Origin: Cenococcum geophilum 1.58
Taxonomy: Eukaryota; Ascomycota; Dothideomycetes; Gloniales; Gloniaceae
Direction of reading: 5' to 3'
Length of the DNA: 64,000 nt
Assembly (NCBI GenBank): GCA_001692895.1
Contig: KV748250.1
Location: forward strand, 249,475 to 313,474
The position numbers and the translations under genes were made by a program. The notes beneath the pieces are model-generated. The model did not search any database, was not told where the DNA came from, and was given only the letters and a program-made list of their open reading frames with translations. Shown here one piece after another: positions 46,478 to 56,965 of the stretch (the stretch's first letter is position 1; each line of letters starts with the position of its first letter).

Positions 46478-48528
46478 TTAACCTCTTACAACTTCTCTTT
46501 TTAACTTAAATTTACTAAATTTTAATAGATACTATTATTCTCCTAATTTCCTAAAGCCATAATCGTATCTCCTAACCTCTCTTATATTTTACCTTACTAT
46601 TACCTAATTAAAGTATTTTTAGGCACTTACTTAAAAAGGGAAGGGCTTATAGGCGGCCTTTTACCGCGTTAACCTTACGCGGCAATTAGGACTTTTTTAA
46701 AAGCCTTCCTTAAAATCCTTATATACGCCCTAACTTTAATATAGGTTAAACGTAGCTATTACTTAACGCTAATAACTAGTATCTACTATATAGCTAATAT
46801 TAGTAAGATAGAGTTTAATAATAATCCTAGTAAGTAGATTATACTTAATAAACCGATATAGAATATAGTATTAAACTAATTGCTTATATAGGTTCTGGCG
46901 AGTATATACTAGACCTCCCTATTAGTACCCCTGCTACCTATTACTAGCCTAATAAAGCCGAATTGGCGGCGCGTATAGCTTAAATCGACGTGTTGGCGGA
47001 GGAGATTTCTCTAAAGCCTTCTAATAACGTCCCCCTTATAGAAAAACTAGTTAACGGTTCTAAAATAGACGAATACTTAGTAGATAAAGATCTCTTTAAG
47101 CCGCTAACTACCCCGGCGGACTTTTACTTAGTAGGTAGACCGCCTATAGATATTAGTTTAGATATAGGTTATAATAGTATAGATAATATCTAGGGCCCTA
47201 AGACTAAGGACAACGTTAATAAACTAGAAGCTCCTATTAAGGAACTAGATAGTATTTAGGGCAATAATAGGAATATTGCCTAAAATATAGTAAAGCTAGT
47301 AATATTCTACGGGCTTAGTGCTAAGGAGCTTACTAAACTTATAAGCGAAGAACCGTTTATAATAATATTCTAGCTAATTAATAAGAAGGTATTTAAACCA
47401 GCTTAATAGTAAGCTATTTAAATAATAAAACTATGCCCATGCATAATAGACCTAAGAACCGTTATCGCCGGTTTAGACGCTAGTAAGTCGTATAGTAACT
47501 AGCGTTATTTAAATCCTTAACTAGGCGAGCAGGACCGTTAGTCGGACCTAGACTATTATACGAATTTCTTATATTAAATGCGGATATAATTCTATAAGCG
47601 CCGAGGTGGTTTCCTATTTAGGTGTAGCTTAAATAATAATAAAGCGAACTAGCGTATCTAGCTCCTTTTTAAGCGTGCCGATATAAACCTAGCGCCTTCT
47701 AGATAAAAACGCTAAGCTAAGAAGGCTAAGCGCTAATTAAGGGGATTAGAAAATGATACGCCTAAACGCTTAAAGACTAAAGCTGCTTCTGGCCGCAGTA
47801 AGGGCGTTATTAAAAAGGCTTCCGGCAAAGCTATATTAGATAACAACCCTATATTAAATAGTATAGTTAATAGTATTAACGACGGCAATAACGCTAACGA
47901 TAAATTAGATATGGAGGTATTAGTTAAGGACATAGTAGTTAATAATAATACGTTCCGCGCTACCGCGGAAGACCTAGTATACGTATTAGGGTAGATATAC
48001 GTAGAACTTCCTAATAACAATGCCTTAACACCAAATTACAACTACTGATATTAGTAGTACCATTATATACGTGCTCTTATAACTAACTATTATTCTACTA
48101 TTAAAGCTGCTAAATATATTAGTATAAATATTAGCGCGGATAAACTTAATAATATTAGACTAGAGGAAGGCCTAGTAATGGCCTAGGCTAATAAAGACTA
48201 GGAGGCTAATAATATAGATACCAATATTATTTATATAGGCGAGGCGACACCAACGGAGCTTAAAAATGCCGAATGGCTAAGTAGGTTATTATCTAATTCT
48301 AAGTATTAACGGGATAACCAAAAATAATTGCTTAACGCGCTGAGAATTTAAGATTAAAGGTTCCCCCGCCTCCTAGGCTAATCGCTTAGTTACTCCCTTT
48401 ACTAGTAGCAGATTATTAGCACAAACGCTATCGCTACCGCTTAGAAGCAGCGTAAAATGTAGGGAATAATTTTAGTAGATATTGTCGGCCTAGGTAAAAC
48501 ATTCTAGGTCGCCGCGTATATACTATAC

Positions 48529-48633
48529 GTAAGTTATTATAGTCTATTGTTTATTATATGCCTCCTAGGCAATTTTTAGAAAGGCTTTCTAAAATTTCCC
48601 TTATTAACTTTATTCTAGTATATTACTAAATAG
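48529..48633 (+). other. Candidate intron holding a palindrome
   Basis: Begins GTAAGTTATT right after the P-loop helix (AAYILY) and ends TTACTAAATAG. The 105 nt encode no SNF2-like residues, whereas the frame on both sides does. The palindrome core is at 48573-48596. The left arm has the equivalent segment around 22612. Its length is divisible by three. Confidence 0.5.
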
Positions 48634-49550
48634 GTAAGAAAGCTTAAACAAGCAAAGGAGTTAGGCGATTATACTTAGGTTAAAGCTCTTAGCCGTATAA
48701 AACCCTTCCTAGTTATTATACCGCTAGCCCTTATTAAATAATAGATTAAGGAGTTATAACGCTTCTTAGAACTTTTTAGAGTCTATATTTATTATAAGAA
48801 GTCTATTACCTAGAAAACGATAATAATAGGCGTAACTTATATTATAGAGTCGTTTAAGAACACTAATAATATATTTTCTGGCGATAAATAGACTTCCTAG
48901 GTTATAGTTATTAGTACTTATAGTATTATTACCTCTTATTACGGCCTAAATACTCTATAGAAATAGTATAAGGGCCGGTTAGAAAAGGGAGTTAAGCTTA
49001 ATCTAAAGCTATTTAAAGTTCCTAATTGTTTATAGGAGTACGACCTCTAGTATTACTAGTATACTATTATCCTTAATAAAGCCTATAACATTAGGAACTC
49101 TAACTACTTAGCGAGTATTGTTATAGTTAATATAGATTGTAGGTTTAACGTCCTAGTTAGCGCAACGCCGTTATTCTCTAGTATTAGAGATAACTTTGGT
49201 CTCCTAAAGATTATCTAGCCCGTCTTTAAGTTTAGCTATCTAGTTAGCGGTCTAGATGGTATAATATTTAGGAGAAATAATAATCTGTTTAACCTTCCGG
49301 ACGATTATCTAGCCGCAGTCTTTAGGTTAACAGCTAGATTATTCTCCGCCTTTATCCTTAACCTAATAGATAGCGTTAAATAGGGGAGACGATTAGAGGC
49401 TATATAGTAGCACTACTTGCTCTACTGCCGCTATACCTTATATTATTCTATAGACTCCGGCAAGAATAAAATTGGTGGGGCTCTCCTATATTGCGAGACC
49501 GTTATCCTAGATCTAGAATTACCGCCTCTAGCTTAGAAAGTCTATAATTA

Positions 49551-49574
49551 TTTTTTAGAAGGCTTCTTAAAAAA
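49551..49574. repeat. Dispersed palindrome copy within SNF2 coding region
   Basis: TTTTTTAGAAGGCTTCTTAA. Read through in frame it fits the family spacing between PPLAQK and the next conserved block, so either the protein tolerated it in frame or it lies in an in-frame intron. The left equivalent is at 21628-21651. Confidence 0.6.
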
Positions 49575-51110
49575 GCTTATAGCTACTAACTAGACACGTT
49601 CCGGCGATAACCGTGTTATTATTAATACTAATAGCTATTAAGCCCTTATATTAATATCCACTTAGCTATTACTTACTTTATTATAACTAGCTATAAACCC
49701 TTTAAGAAATAAGTAAAACTAGTCTAAAAGGTCCTGCGTTTTATTTAACCTTAAGTAGTTAATTATAAAGCACCTAGCGCTATAGCTTATACTAGCAAAC
49801 TAAAAGCTTCCGGAATCTCCTTAAGATATCCTAAAAACTATTACTATTACGCTCCAGAATTCCTCGCGACTTAGTGCGTTAGTTATAAATATTACTAACT
49901 AGGTAGTTAAGAGAAAGAAAAAGGCTATAATATAGACTCTATATCTATTAGAGCAACTAATTATTTAGGAAATCCTAGTCGCCTTTAGTATTAATACGCG
50001 TCTACTTACTTTGGATTTGGCCTAGGGTTAGAAATCTAACCTTATTAAGTATTTTAATATACCGGGTATCTATAACGTTTTAATTGCTAGTTATACCACT
50101 AATAGTATAAGCCTAAACCTTTAGTAAGCGTGCTATAACGTCTACTTATTTAACCTAGCGCTAAGCGCTAGTATATAGGAGTAGGCCGTAGGACAGAGTT
50201 ACCGTCTGGGCTAGTTTAGAAAGGTTATAGTAGTTAAGTACTATATATATAAGACTTTTAATAAGAGGGTTGTAAACAACTAGATCCTACGTACTCTTTC
50301 TAGCTTAATAGCGATAATAGGAGATGAGTTAATAATAAAAGCGTTTGGCGGTAAGAGCGATAAAACGCCTTATAGGCCCGTTAATACTATATTTAACCCC
50401 GCTTTACTTTAAGGTTTCTATATTAATAGTAACGGGTTATTATAGTATAGCTCTAATCCTAAAATTCTAGTAGACCTACTTTTAGAGGCCCTACTTAACC
50501 TAGATAAGGTTCTTATTAAGTTCTTTTCTATAAACTATAGCTATTATATTTATTAATATAGAGGTTTTAGTAAAGCCTTTTAGGAAATATATATTAATGC
50601 GCTATTGCCTACGCCTAAGCGGAGTACTTCTAAGCGCGGCTCTATAAAACGGAAGCGTAATAATAGCGGCGATAATAAACTAAGTAATATGAATACTAAT
50701 AAACCTTCTAAGCTGGAGAATACGCGTAAGGCGTTAAAGCCGAAAACTAAACCTAAAGCGACCCTAACCGCCACTACAGCGTTAACTAGGAAAACTTATA
50801 CTACCGTAACCTATATAGCACCGCTAAAAAAGCGCGCGAATGACGCTAAAACCATAGCTATAGGCTTTATAGCTAGCGTAGAAGTAGCTAGCGCAAAACC
50901 TAAAACTAGGCGTAAAGCGCGTACGGATGTTAATTGTAATATTAGTAGAATACTTCCCCCCGGACCTGGCTCTAACTTTACTTAGTATAGTTAGTCTTCT
51001 CTACCGCCTTATAATAAGGCTATTATTAGCAAGCTTTTTAAGATAAGTCCCTTTCTAGTATCTTACCCTTTACTCTTTTCCTTATTTTATATTTACTATA
51101 TACTATATTA

Positions 51111-52039
51111 AACGTAATAAGCCCGCCTACTTTTTAAGAGCGAGTTTATTCCAACCATCTTAAGCTATAGTATCTCTCTTATTCCTCCTTTAGCCTATTT
51201 AAATTCCCCTAGCTAGTACTACTCTACAGTATTAGTATTTAGATTTTCTCTTATAGCGCCTATTACTATACTATTAGTATTTAGGATTTAAATACTAATA
51301 GTATTTTTTAGAAGCCTTATAAAATTTGCCCTTATTTAGTAATCTATACCTACTAGCCTTAAGATTCTTTTTACGCGGGCCTATCGCCCGTATATTTTTA
51401 GCCGGTTTTTAGCCTTTATCCTAACTCTAGCATCTAATTCCTAGCAATTATCTTTTTCTATATTACGTTTTAAATATATACTTCTATATACTTTCTTTAA
51501 CCAATTCTATATTTTACTTTTTTAGTTTTTTCCTTAGTTTTAATTATCTAGTATAGGCGCCTCTAGGATCCGGATACTGCTTAGTATAACTTATTAACTA
51601 TAGCTAACTAAACACCTACTAATTAGTACTATACTACTTAGTCTTAGTATATATATACAGCCCTTAAAATAGCTAAGTAGATAGTAATATAAAAGTTATA
51701 ATATTGCCCAATATTTAGAATACTACTTTAGCCTTTAATTGTTTATCTCTAATTTAATTTGCGGTTATATACTATTACCGTTACTAAGAATTAACTAATC
51801 TAATAAGTAATTTAGTATGCCAATATTTTAGTATTGCAATTTAATATATTATAGCAATATATCCAGTATACTATCTTAGTTATTATACTTACTATAGTAG
51901 GGGGTATTTATTAGAAGGCTTTCTAAAAACCCTCTTACTATTAAGTGCTCCGTTATAACAGACTTTTTATATATATTATCCTATATTAGTTATATTAACG
52001 TATACTATACTACCTAACCCATTATAACCTATAGTTGAA
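51111..52039. other. Intergenic region between convergent SNF2 and O2 (right)
   Basis: Mirror of about 19.1-20.09 kb. It holds two palindromes (51303-51325, 51906-51930), a single minisatellite unit near 51160-51185, and a short duplicated TATTAGTATTTAG segment (51226-51290). No gene is seen. Confidence 0.4.
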
Positions 52040-52830
52040 ATCTACCTCTACTTACCACCTCTAATTTTCGCCAATACCTTGTTAATACTCTTACTATTAG
52101 CTATAGCCTCGTTAGAGTCCTAATTAGCCAGTACCGTCTAAACTCCTTTACTAATTGCTAATAGTAGAGCTAACTGCGTAGACGGCATACCTTTATAATA
52201 TTAGTTCTTCTTAGTTATCTACTATAATTTAGCGCGCGTAAGGATAGCTTAGGATTACTTATTATAAACCCTAATAAATACTTCCTGCCCCTTATAGCGT
52301 GGAATATTAAGGGGCGTTTAATATATGCCCTTTTTAACTCTATATTAGTTAGTATAATATTATTCTATTATAACGGTTTACTAATAGAGGAATTAGCCCC
52401 TTTTATAGTTCTCTAACTTTATTAGCCTATTCCTTATCCTTAGCAAGTTCCTTTAGCATCTAGCTCTTTAATTTAAGAAGCACTCCGTTAATTAGGAATT
52501 GACTTATAATACTCTTCGTTATAGGTACTAGCGATTTAGGTAACTATATATATTAGTATATATTAGGGGTATATAATATAAGGATATTATACCTAGAAGT
52601 ATTCGCTTAAGTTCTTAAAACATTTACAGTATAGTTAAGCGGTTTTAGTAAGATTAAGGTTGAAGTACTTATAGTTATCCGGGCCGATAAATATGCACTA
52701 ATTAGGAACTCGATAGACTTAAAAGGCTTTAAATACCGCTAATAAATAGGTTACGCACATATTAAAATTAGGGGTCGCCTTTGAGATTACTTCTTCGCGT
52801 TATTATTTAAGGAGGTTAAGGAATACCGGG
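52040..52830 (-). pseudogene. Gene O2, right-arm copy (unknown function)
   Basis: Minus-strand match to 18254-19083. Conserved blocks: KELAKDKEQANKVREL, LIPLLVNRYNRIILYQLIQS, NAPQYSTL, SKGVQTVLANQDSNEAIANS. Conservation of these residues in both arms, despite independent RIP damage, argues for a real former protein. The start ATG of the left copy is changed here. No domain is recognised. Confidence 0.45.
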
Positions 52831-53115
52831 TTGGGCCTTTATTTAAGTAAGGGCTTGAGTAATACCTATAGTATATTAATACGAAAGGACAAAGTGCGAG
52901 TTGGATTTAGGTAGAATTTTAGAGTTTAGGTTCTACTTAAGGATAAGGATTTAGAAATTTAGGTTTTTAATTAAAGAAGATAAAGTTATATATAGTAGAT
53001 TACCTAAGCAATTTATTATATAATTTAAATTTAAATTATTTAAACTAATTGTAAAAGTAATACTAGTAATAAGAATATATTGTTTATTTTATTTCCTAGT
53101 AGACTATATATAGAC

Positions 53116-53139
53116 ATTTTTAGAAAGGCTTCCTAAAAA
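53116..53139. repeat. Dispersed palindrome copy between O1 and O2
   Basis: TTTTTAGAAAGGCTTCCTAA, a close match to the family consensus. It mirrors 17590-17612. Confidence 0.7.
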
Positions 53140-54034
53140 CTCCCTTTAACGTATTATATATAATATATTAATACATTATAATATAGTAGGTCTTATTTTC
53201 ACCTAGTAGAAAAAGGTTTATTATACTAGGATATACCTAACTACTCTATAAACCCGATTACGATTTTAAATTATTATTAGGTATCTCTAATACCTAACCT
53301 AAAAAGTCCTCTATATACAGTTTAAAAGCATTAAGCTTAAGTCTAAAGAAGTAAAGTTAAAGTTAGTCTAACTTGAACTTATATACGGCAGCCTTTAGCT
53401 TTATATTAGCTGCCCTACACTATTTAGACTTACGGCCAGAAATTAATATCTTAACCCCTTCCGTAAGTATAAGCATTAGGGTAGCTTTATTAACTGCTAT
53501 AGTATTAGGGTAACGGTTAGTAAACTCCTTGTAGATATCCTAATAAACGTTAGATTACTAATATAGTATAGGTTAGAATTAATAATAGACGATAGTAGAA
53601 GTTATATAAGCTTTAGTCTTAGCTTTATTATCAACAAAGGATATAGTACTAGAATATATTATAATTTAAGAGCTAGGTCTATATCTTTTAATAGATATAC
53701 TATATTAATTAATATAGTCTTAGGGTTATAGTAGATAATAAACTTATATTCGTAGTAGAGCTAGTGCTAGTTTTTTAATCTAATAGCGCCACTTGTTATC
53801 GGCCTATAGTTTAGTCCGTATATTAGCTCTATCTAAAGGTGGCTTCCTATTAACAAGTAATCTGCCTATTACAGCCTTTACTATCTTAGCGTGCTTCTTA
53901 GGAACCTATTTATTATTAGTTAGGGTAATAAAGTATATATTAGGATAAACTTACTTAAAAGTAGTTGTTGTCTAGAATAAAGCAATTAATATATTGTTAA
54001 TAGGGGCGCTTAGGTAGGTTAAAGAAACGGACAT
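53140..54034 (-). pseudogene. Gene O1, right-arm copy (unknown function)
   Basis: A minus-strand frame from ATG 54034: MSVSLTYLSAPINNILIALF, then VPKKHAKIVKAVIGRLLVN, DRANIRTKLQADNKWRYQI and KKLALALL. RIP-type stops occur throughout. The left copy was split by an LTR element; this one is uninterrupted. The DRANIRTKLQ segment is basic and could bind nucleic acid, but I recognise no family. Confidence 0.5.
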
Positions 54035-54277
54035 AATCCTTATATATAAACTTGCACTAAATAGGATTAAGACCATATATAACCTTTTCTAGTCCATAAA
54101 TTATACACCCTAGGTATATATTAGGATTGGGCTTAGCACGGTTAATAGCAATAACCTATATATACGCGAGTGTTCTATTTTAATTAGGTAGCTAGTTTAT
54201 TATAGGAGGATTTAAGACGGCTAGCAGGTAGAATTTAGAATTTAAATTTAAATTTGGAATTAGATTGAGTTATTAAG

Positions 54278-54305
54278 GGAATAGAGGTTTAGGTTTAAAT
54301 TTAGA
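54278..54305 (-). promoter_or_regulatory. Shared upstream box (O1, right)
   Basis: On the minus strand AAACCTAAACCTCTATTCCC, about 245 bp before the O1 start. A related box precedes O2 in this arm (52972-52948 minus). Confidence 0.35.
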
Positions 54306-55679
54306 AAAATATAAATTAATATAGTGTGATTATATAAGCACTAACTAATTTAAATTACTTTAAACTTTAAATTAAATATATTTTTCTATATATATTTTAC
54401 TTTAGGAAAGAAGGATTTCTTTTTAGTAAAGGACTAATAGAAAATATAGCTAAGTAAGGTATATATGTAAGGCGTTAGGAAGACTTTTAGGAAGGCTTTA
54501 AATAAATACCTAAGTAGTATATTTAGTAAAATAGAGTAAAGATAAACTAAATATAGTTAATATATAATATTAAATTAAGGATATAGTAGTTAGTATAGTA
54601 AGATTAGATATAGGTAATAATAATAAGAAAGACGTCGCTAGGGCGATTAATATAGTTTATATAAGCTAGGTTAAGGTAGAGGATATTAAAAAGCTTATAA
54701 AGCTAGGTAAGCTAATAAATAATACTAAATAGTAAGGAGATAATATAGGAGAGTTAATATAAAATTTTTAGATTAAAGATATATATAAACGGGGTCTCTA
54801 TTAGTAGGTTATTATAAAGGTACCTCTATTAGTTATAGATTATTAGGATAAATAGTATAGTAGATATAAGTAAATATAGATAGATAGGAGGAATAATACT
54901 AGTAGATATTATTAATATAGGTAATAGTTTTCAGGTTAGTAGCTAGATATTAGATATAAATTACTATAATAATATATATCTTGCTTAATACTATAGCTAA
55001 GCTTTAGTAATTTATATTAAGGAGACTTTCTAAAAGGCTTCCTAAAATCGTCCTTATTTAGTAACTTACTCTTAAGCAATTATTAAGTAGAAGAGGGAGT
55101 TTAGTCGTAGGAGGGTAAAATAGTCGGTAGCTAGAGAAATCTTAGAAGATTATAGAATACCTAGTAACCTTATAGCGTCCTAAAGAGATAAATACCAAAG
55201 TTTCTAGTATATAATTAATATCTCTTTTACTAATAGTTTAAGAATATACTAATATAGAAGGTAGTTAATAATAAGACTACTTAATAAGAGATTATTAAGA
55301 GCTTTTATAATTAGAGTAGATATTATAGATAGAGAGGAATGTATTAAAGGATTCTAAATTAATACTAGTAGCTAGGGCTATAGGATTATATATTATAATA
55401 TATTAAGTTATATATTTATACTACTAAACCGTTTTAGATTCTAATACCTAGCTATTACTTAAGAGTATATATCTAGATAGGTAAAAACTTAGGCCCTTTA
55501 AAATAAAGATATAAAAAGTATAGTAAAGTTCCTCTATAAAGATATTATCTACTAATAGTATTACTATACTTATAAAGCTCTATAATATAAAGAAGGTTAT
55601 AGCTTTTATATATTACCTATAGGTATAAGGCTCTATAGGGTAAGGCTATAAGCCTATTATAGACGCTTTAGTAAAAATA
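54306..55679. other. Unrecognised AT-rich segment with two palindromes
   Basis: The plus strand keeps a frame with RIP-type stops at about 55100-55670 (INISFTNSLRIYQY, YKALQYKEGYSFYILP-like), with no family recognised. Palindromes at 54484 and 55027 link it to the arm region, suggesting that the same unit type continued outward here before LTR elements were added. Confidence 0.35.
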
Positions 55680-56743
55680 TATTAGCGACTTAGTTAATTA
55701 AGGCACGAGCGCGGTAAGAGAGACGTGTAAGCCTATATAATTAGATTATCTATAAATAAGAATCTAAAGCTAGAGAAAGGAAAGGGGAAGGATAAAAGTA
55801 CTGCTTAGAGCTATATATAATCCTCTAGTTATATAATAGTAACTTACTATTATATAACGGCAACTTGTAGTAATCTATCGTATTCTACCCGTTTTCTACT
55901 ATATTCTACTAGTACTATAATATTACCCCCCCTATAAAAAAGCCTACCCTTAGGCTTTATATATTCGTATTACGCCTATAGGGTATTTTTATACTTATAC
56001 TCTTCTAGTAATTTATTATCTTTATTATACTAGTACTCTATCTACTTATTTAAGTACTTTAGCGGTCTAGGTTTATTAGGGTAGCGGCTATAGAACTTTT
56101 ATAACTTATAGGGACTACCTATAAAATTCTATATAGGGTATTAGGTAGGGTCTAGATTATATCCTTTCTAACTTACGCGGTACTTTAGTATTCCTCTTAT
56201 AAGTTTATAGGCTAATATTTCTTTAACTTCCTATTTATTATTACTATTAACTTAAATTAGTAGGGGCGGTTTATTCTTTTATTTAGGTAATAGGTTATTT
56301 ATAGCTTTCTATAGCTTATCTAGTAAGAAAATAGGGTAGACCTTAATTAAATTTAGGAGCTTTACTTTATATATATTACCTATCTTTTTAAGAATCTTAT
56401 ATAGTCCTACTATCTATTAGTCTAGCTTATAGCTAGGCTATTCTATTTTTACTAGGCTATTCTATATTTTAGTTCTTTATTATAACCTAGACTATATTAC
56501 CTATAGTAAAGTTAGGCTTATACCTATATTTATTTACCTACTATTCTATTAATTTTTAGGCCTTTTTAGGTTTATATAGGCTACTTTCTAGGCCTCTTTT
56601 AAGCATTTAGTATAATTTTAGGCTTCCTTATAAGATAGTTTTTCGCGTAAGTCTATAGCCCTTTTATTCTTTTTTAGTTAAAGCTTATATAAGGTAAGTA
56701 CCCTATTTCTAGCTAGATAGGTATAAATCCTATAGAGTTATAG
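55680..56743 (-). mobile_element. Inverted 3' fragment of a chromodomain Ty3/gypsy element
   Basis: The 3' LTR is at 55680-55922 (243 bp, minus-strand sense) next to a C-rich polypurine-tract complement. It is followed by the chromodomain and integrase C-terminal region in reverse, matching 61.63-62.42 kb of the neighbouring full copy. It is cut off at 56743, where the full-length element begins, and the rest of this copy is not seen beyond 62651. An old, heavily RIP-mutated fossil. Confidence 0.8.
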
Positions 56744-56965
56744 TATTACGGCGCTAGTAGAATATAGTAAAAAGCGGGTAGAATACGGTAGATTACTATA
56801 AGTTGCTATTACGTAACTAGAGGATTATATATAACCTTAAGCAGTGCTTTTATTCTTCTCCTTTCCTTTCTCTAGCTTTAGATCCTTATTTATAGATAAT
56901 CTAATTATATAGGCTTACGCGTCCTTTTTACCGTACTCGTGCCTTAATTAACTAAGTTACTAATA
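56744..56965 (+). repeat. 5' LTR of the Ty3/gypsy element
   Basis: 222 bp, starting TATTACGGCGCTAG and ending CTAATA (RIP forms of TGTTACGG and CTAACA). Confidence 0.9.

Larger units (their letters stand above)
46808..51110 (+). pseudogene. SNF2-family helicase gene, right-arm copy
   Basis: A long plus-strand frame with RIP-type stops, about 1400 codons. The start corresponds to the ATG of the left copy (ATA here). The N-terminal ~500 codons are unrecognised (46990-47193 still open: SLKPSNNVPLIEKLV). The ATPase core has motif I ILVDIVGLGKTF (48470), IKPFLVIIPLALI (48700), a RIP-altered DEAH box (ILNKAYNIRNSNY, 49068), motif III VLVSATPLFSS (49150), LIASYTTNSISLNLQ-like motif V (50080) and motif VI QEQAVGQSYRLGQFRKVIVV (50175). 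A basic tail at 50605-50985 (KRSTSKRGSIKRKRNN; KPKTRRKARTD) is still open. The motif order is that of SNF2 chromatin/DNA translocases. A candidate 105-nt intron at 48529-48633 (GTAAGT...TACTAAATAG) holds a palindrome. It is inactive. Confidence 0.9.
36900..54200 (-). repeat. Right arm of the large inverted repeat
   Basis: Reverse-complement partner of 13870-34200. It carries the same gene order from centre outward: TLH, repeat module, SNF2, O2, O1. It additionally holds a helicase-less TLH copy (42.0-44.1 kb). The outer limit is about 54.2 kb, where similarity to about 13.87 kb fades. Confidence 0.85.
17590..55048. repeat. Dispersed palindrome family, at least 22 copies
   Basis: The core consensus is TTAGGAAGGCTTCCTAA within T-rich/A-rich extensions, often flanked by AGGG/CCCT so that the palindrome reaches about 36 bp. 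Copies start at about 17590, 19198, 20172, 21628, 22612, 25479, 26440, 29592, 34171, 36910, 41358, 44107, 45797, 46118, 46692, 48573, 49551, 51303, 51906, 53116, 54484 and 55027; weaker ones at 24621 and 24927. Copies at mirrored places in the two arms show they predate the arm duplication. I find none before 17.5 kb or after 55.1 kb, nor within the LINE, YR or LTR elements. Confidence 0.8.

Noticed and set aside
47733-48020. Frame of 95 aa similar to the one at 23189-23479
   Set aside because: The similarity reflects the inverted repeat: both are antisense to the SNF2 N-terminal region, and neither shows gene-like features.
13870-54200. Starship-type giant transposon
   Set aside because: I saw no captain-type tyrosine recombinase at either edge of the unit; the only tyrosine recombinase in the window belongs to the YR retroelement outside the arms.
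17590-55048. Regularly spaced palindromes as a CRISPR array
   Set aside because: Spacing is 0.5-5 kb and irregular, the host is a fungus, and no cas genes are present.
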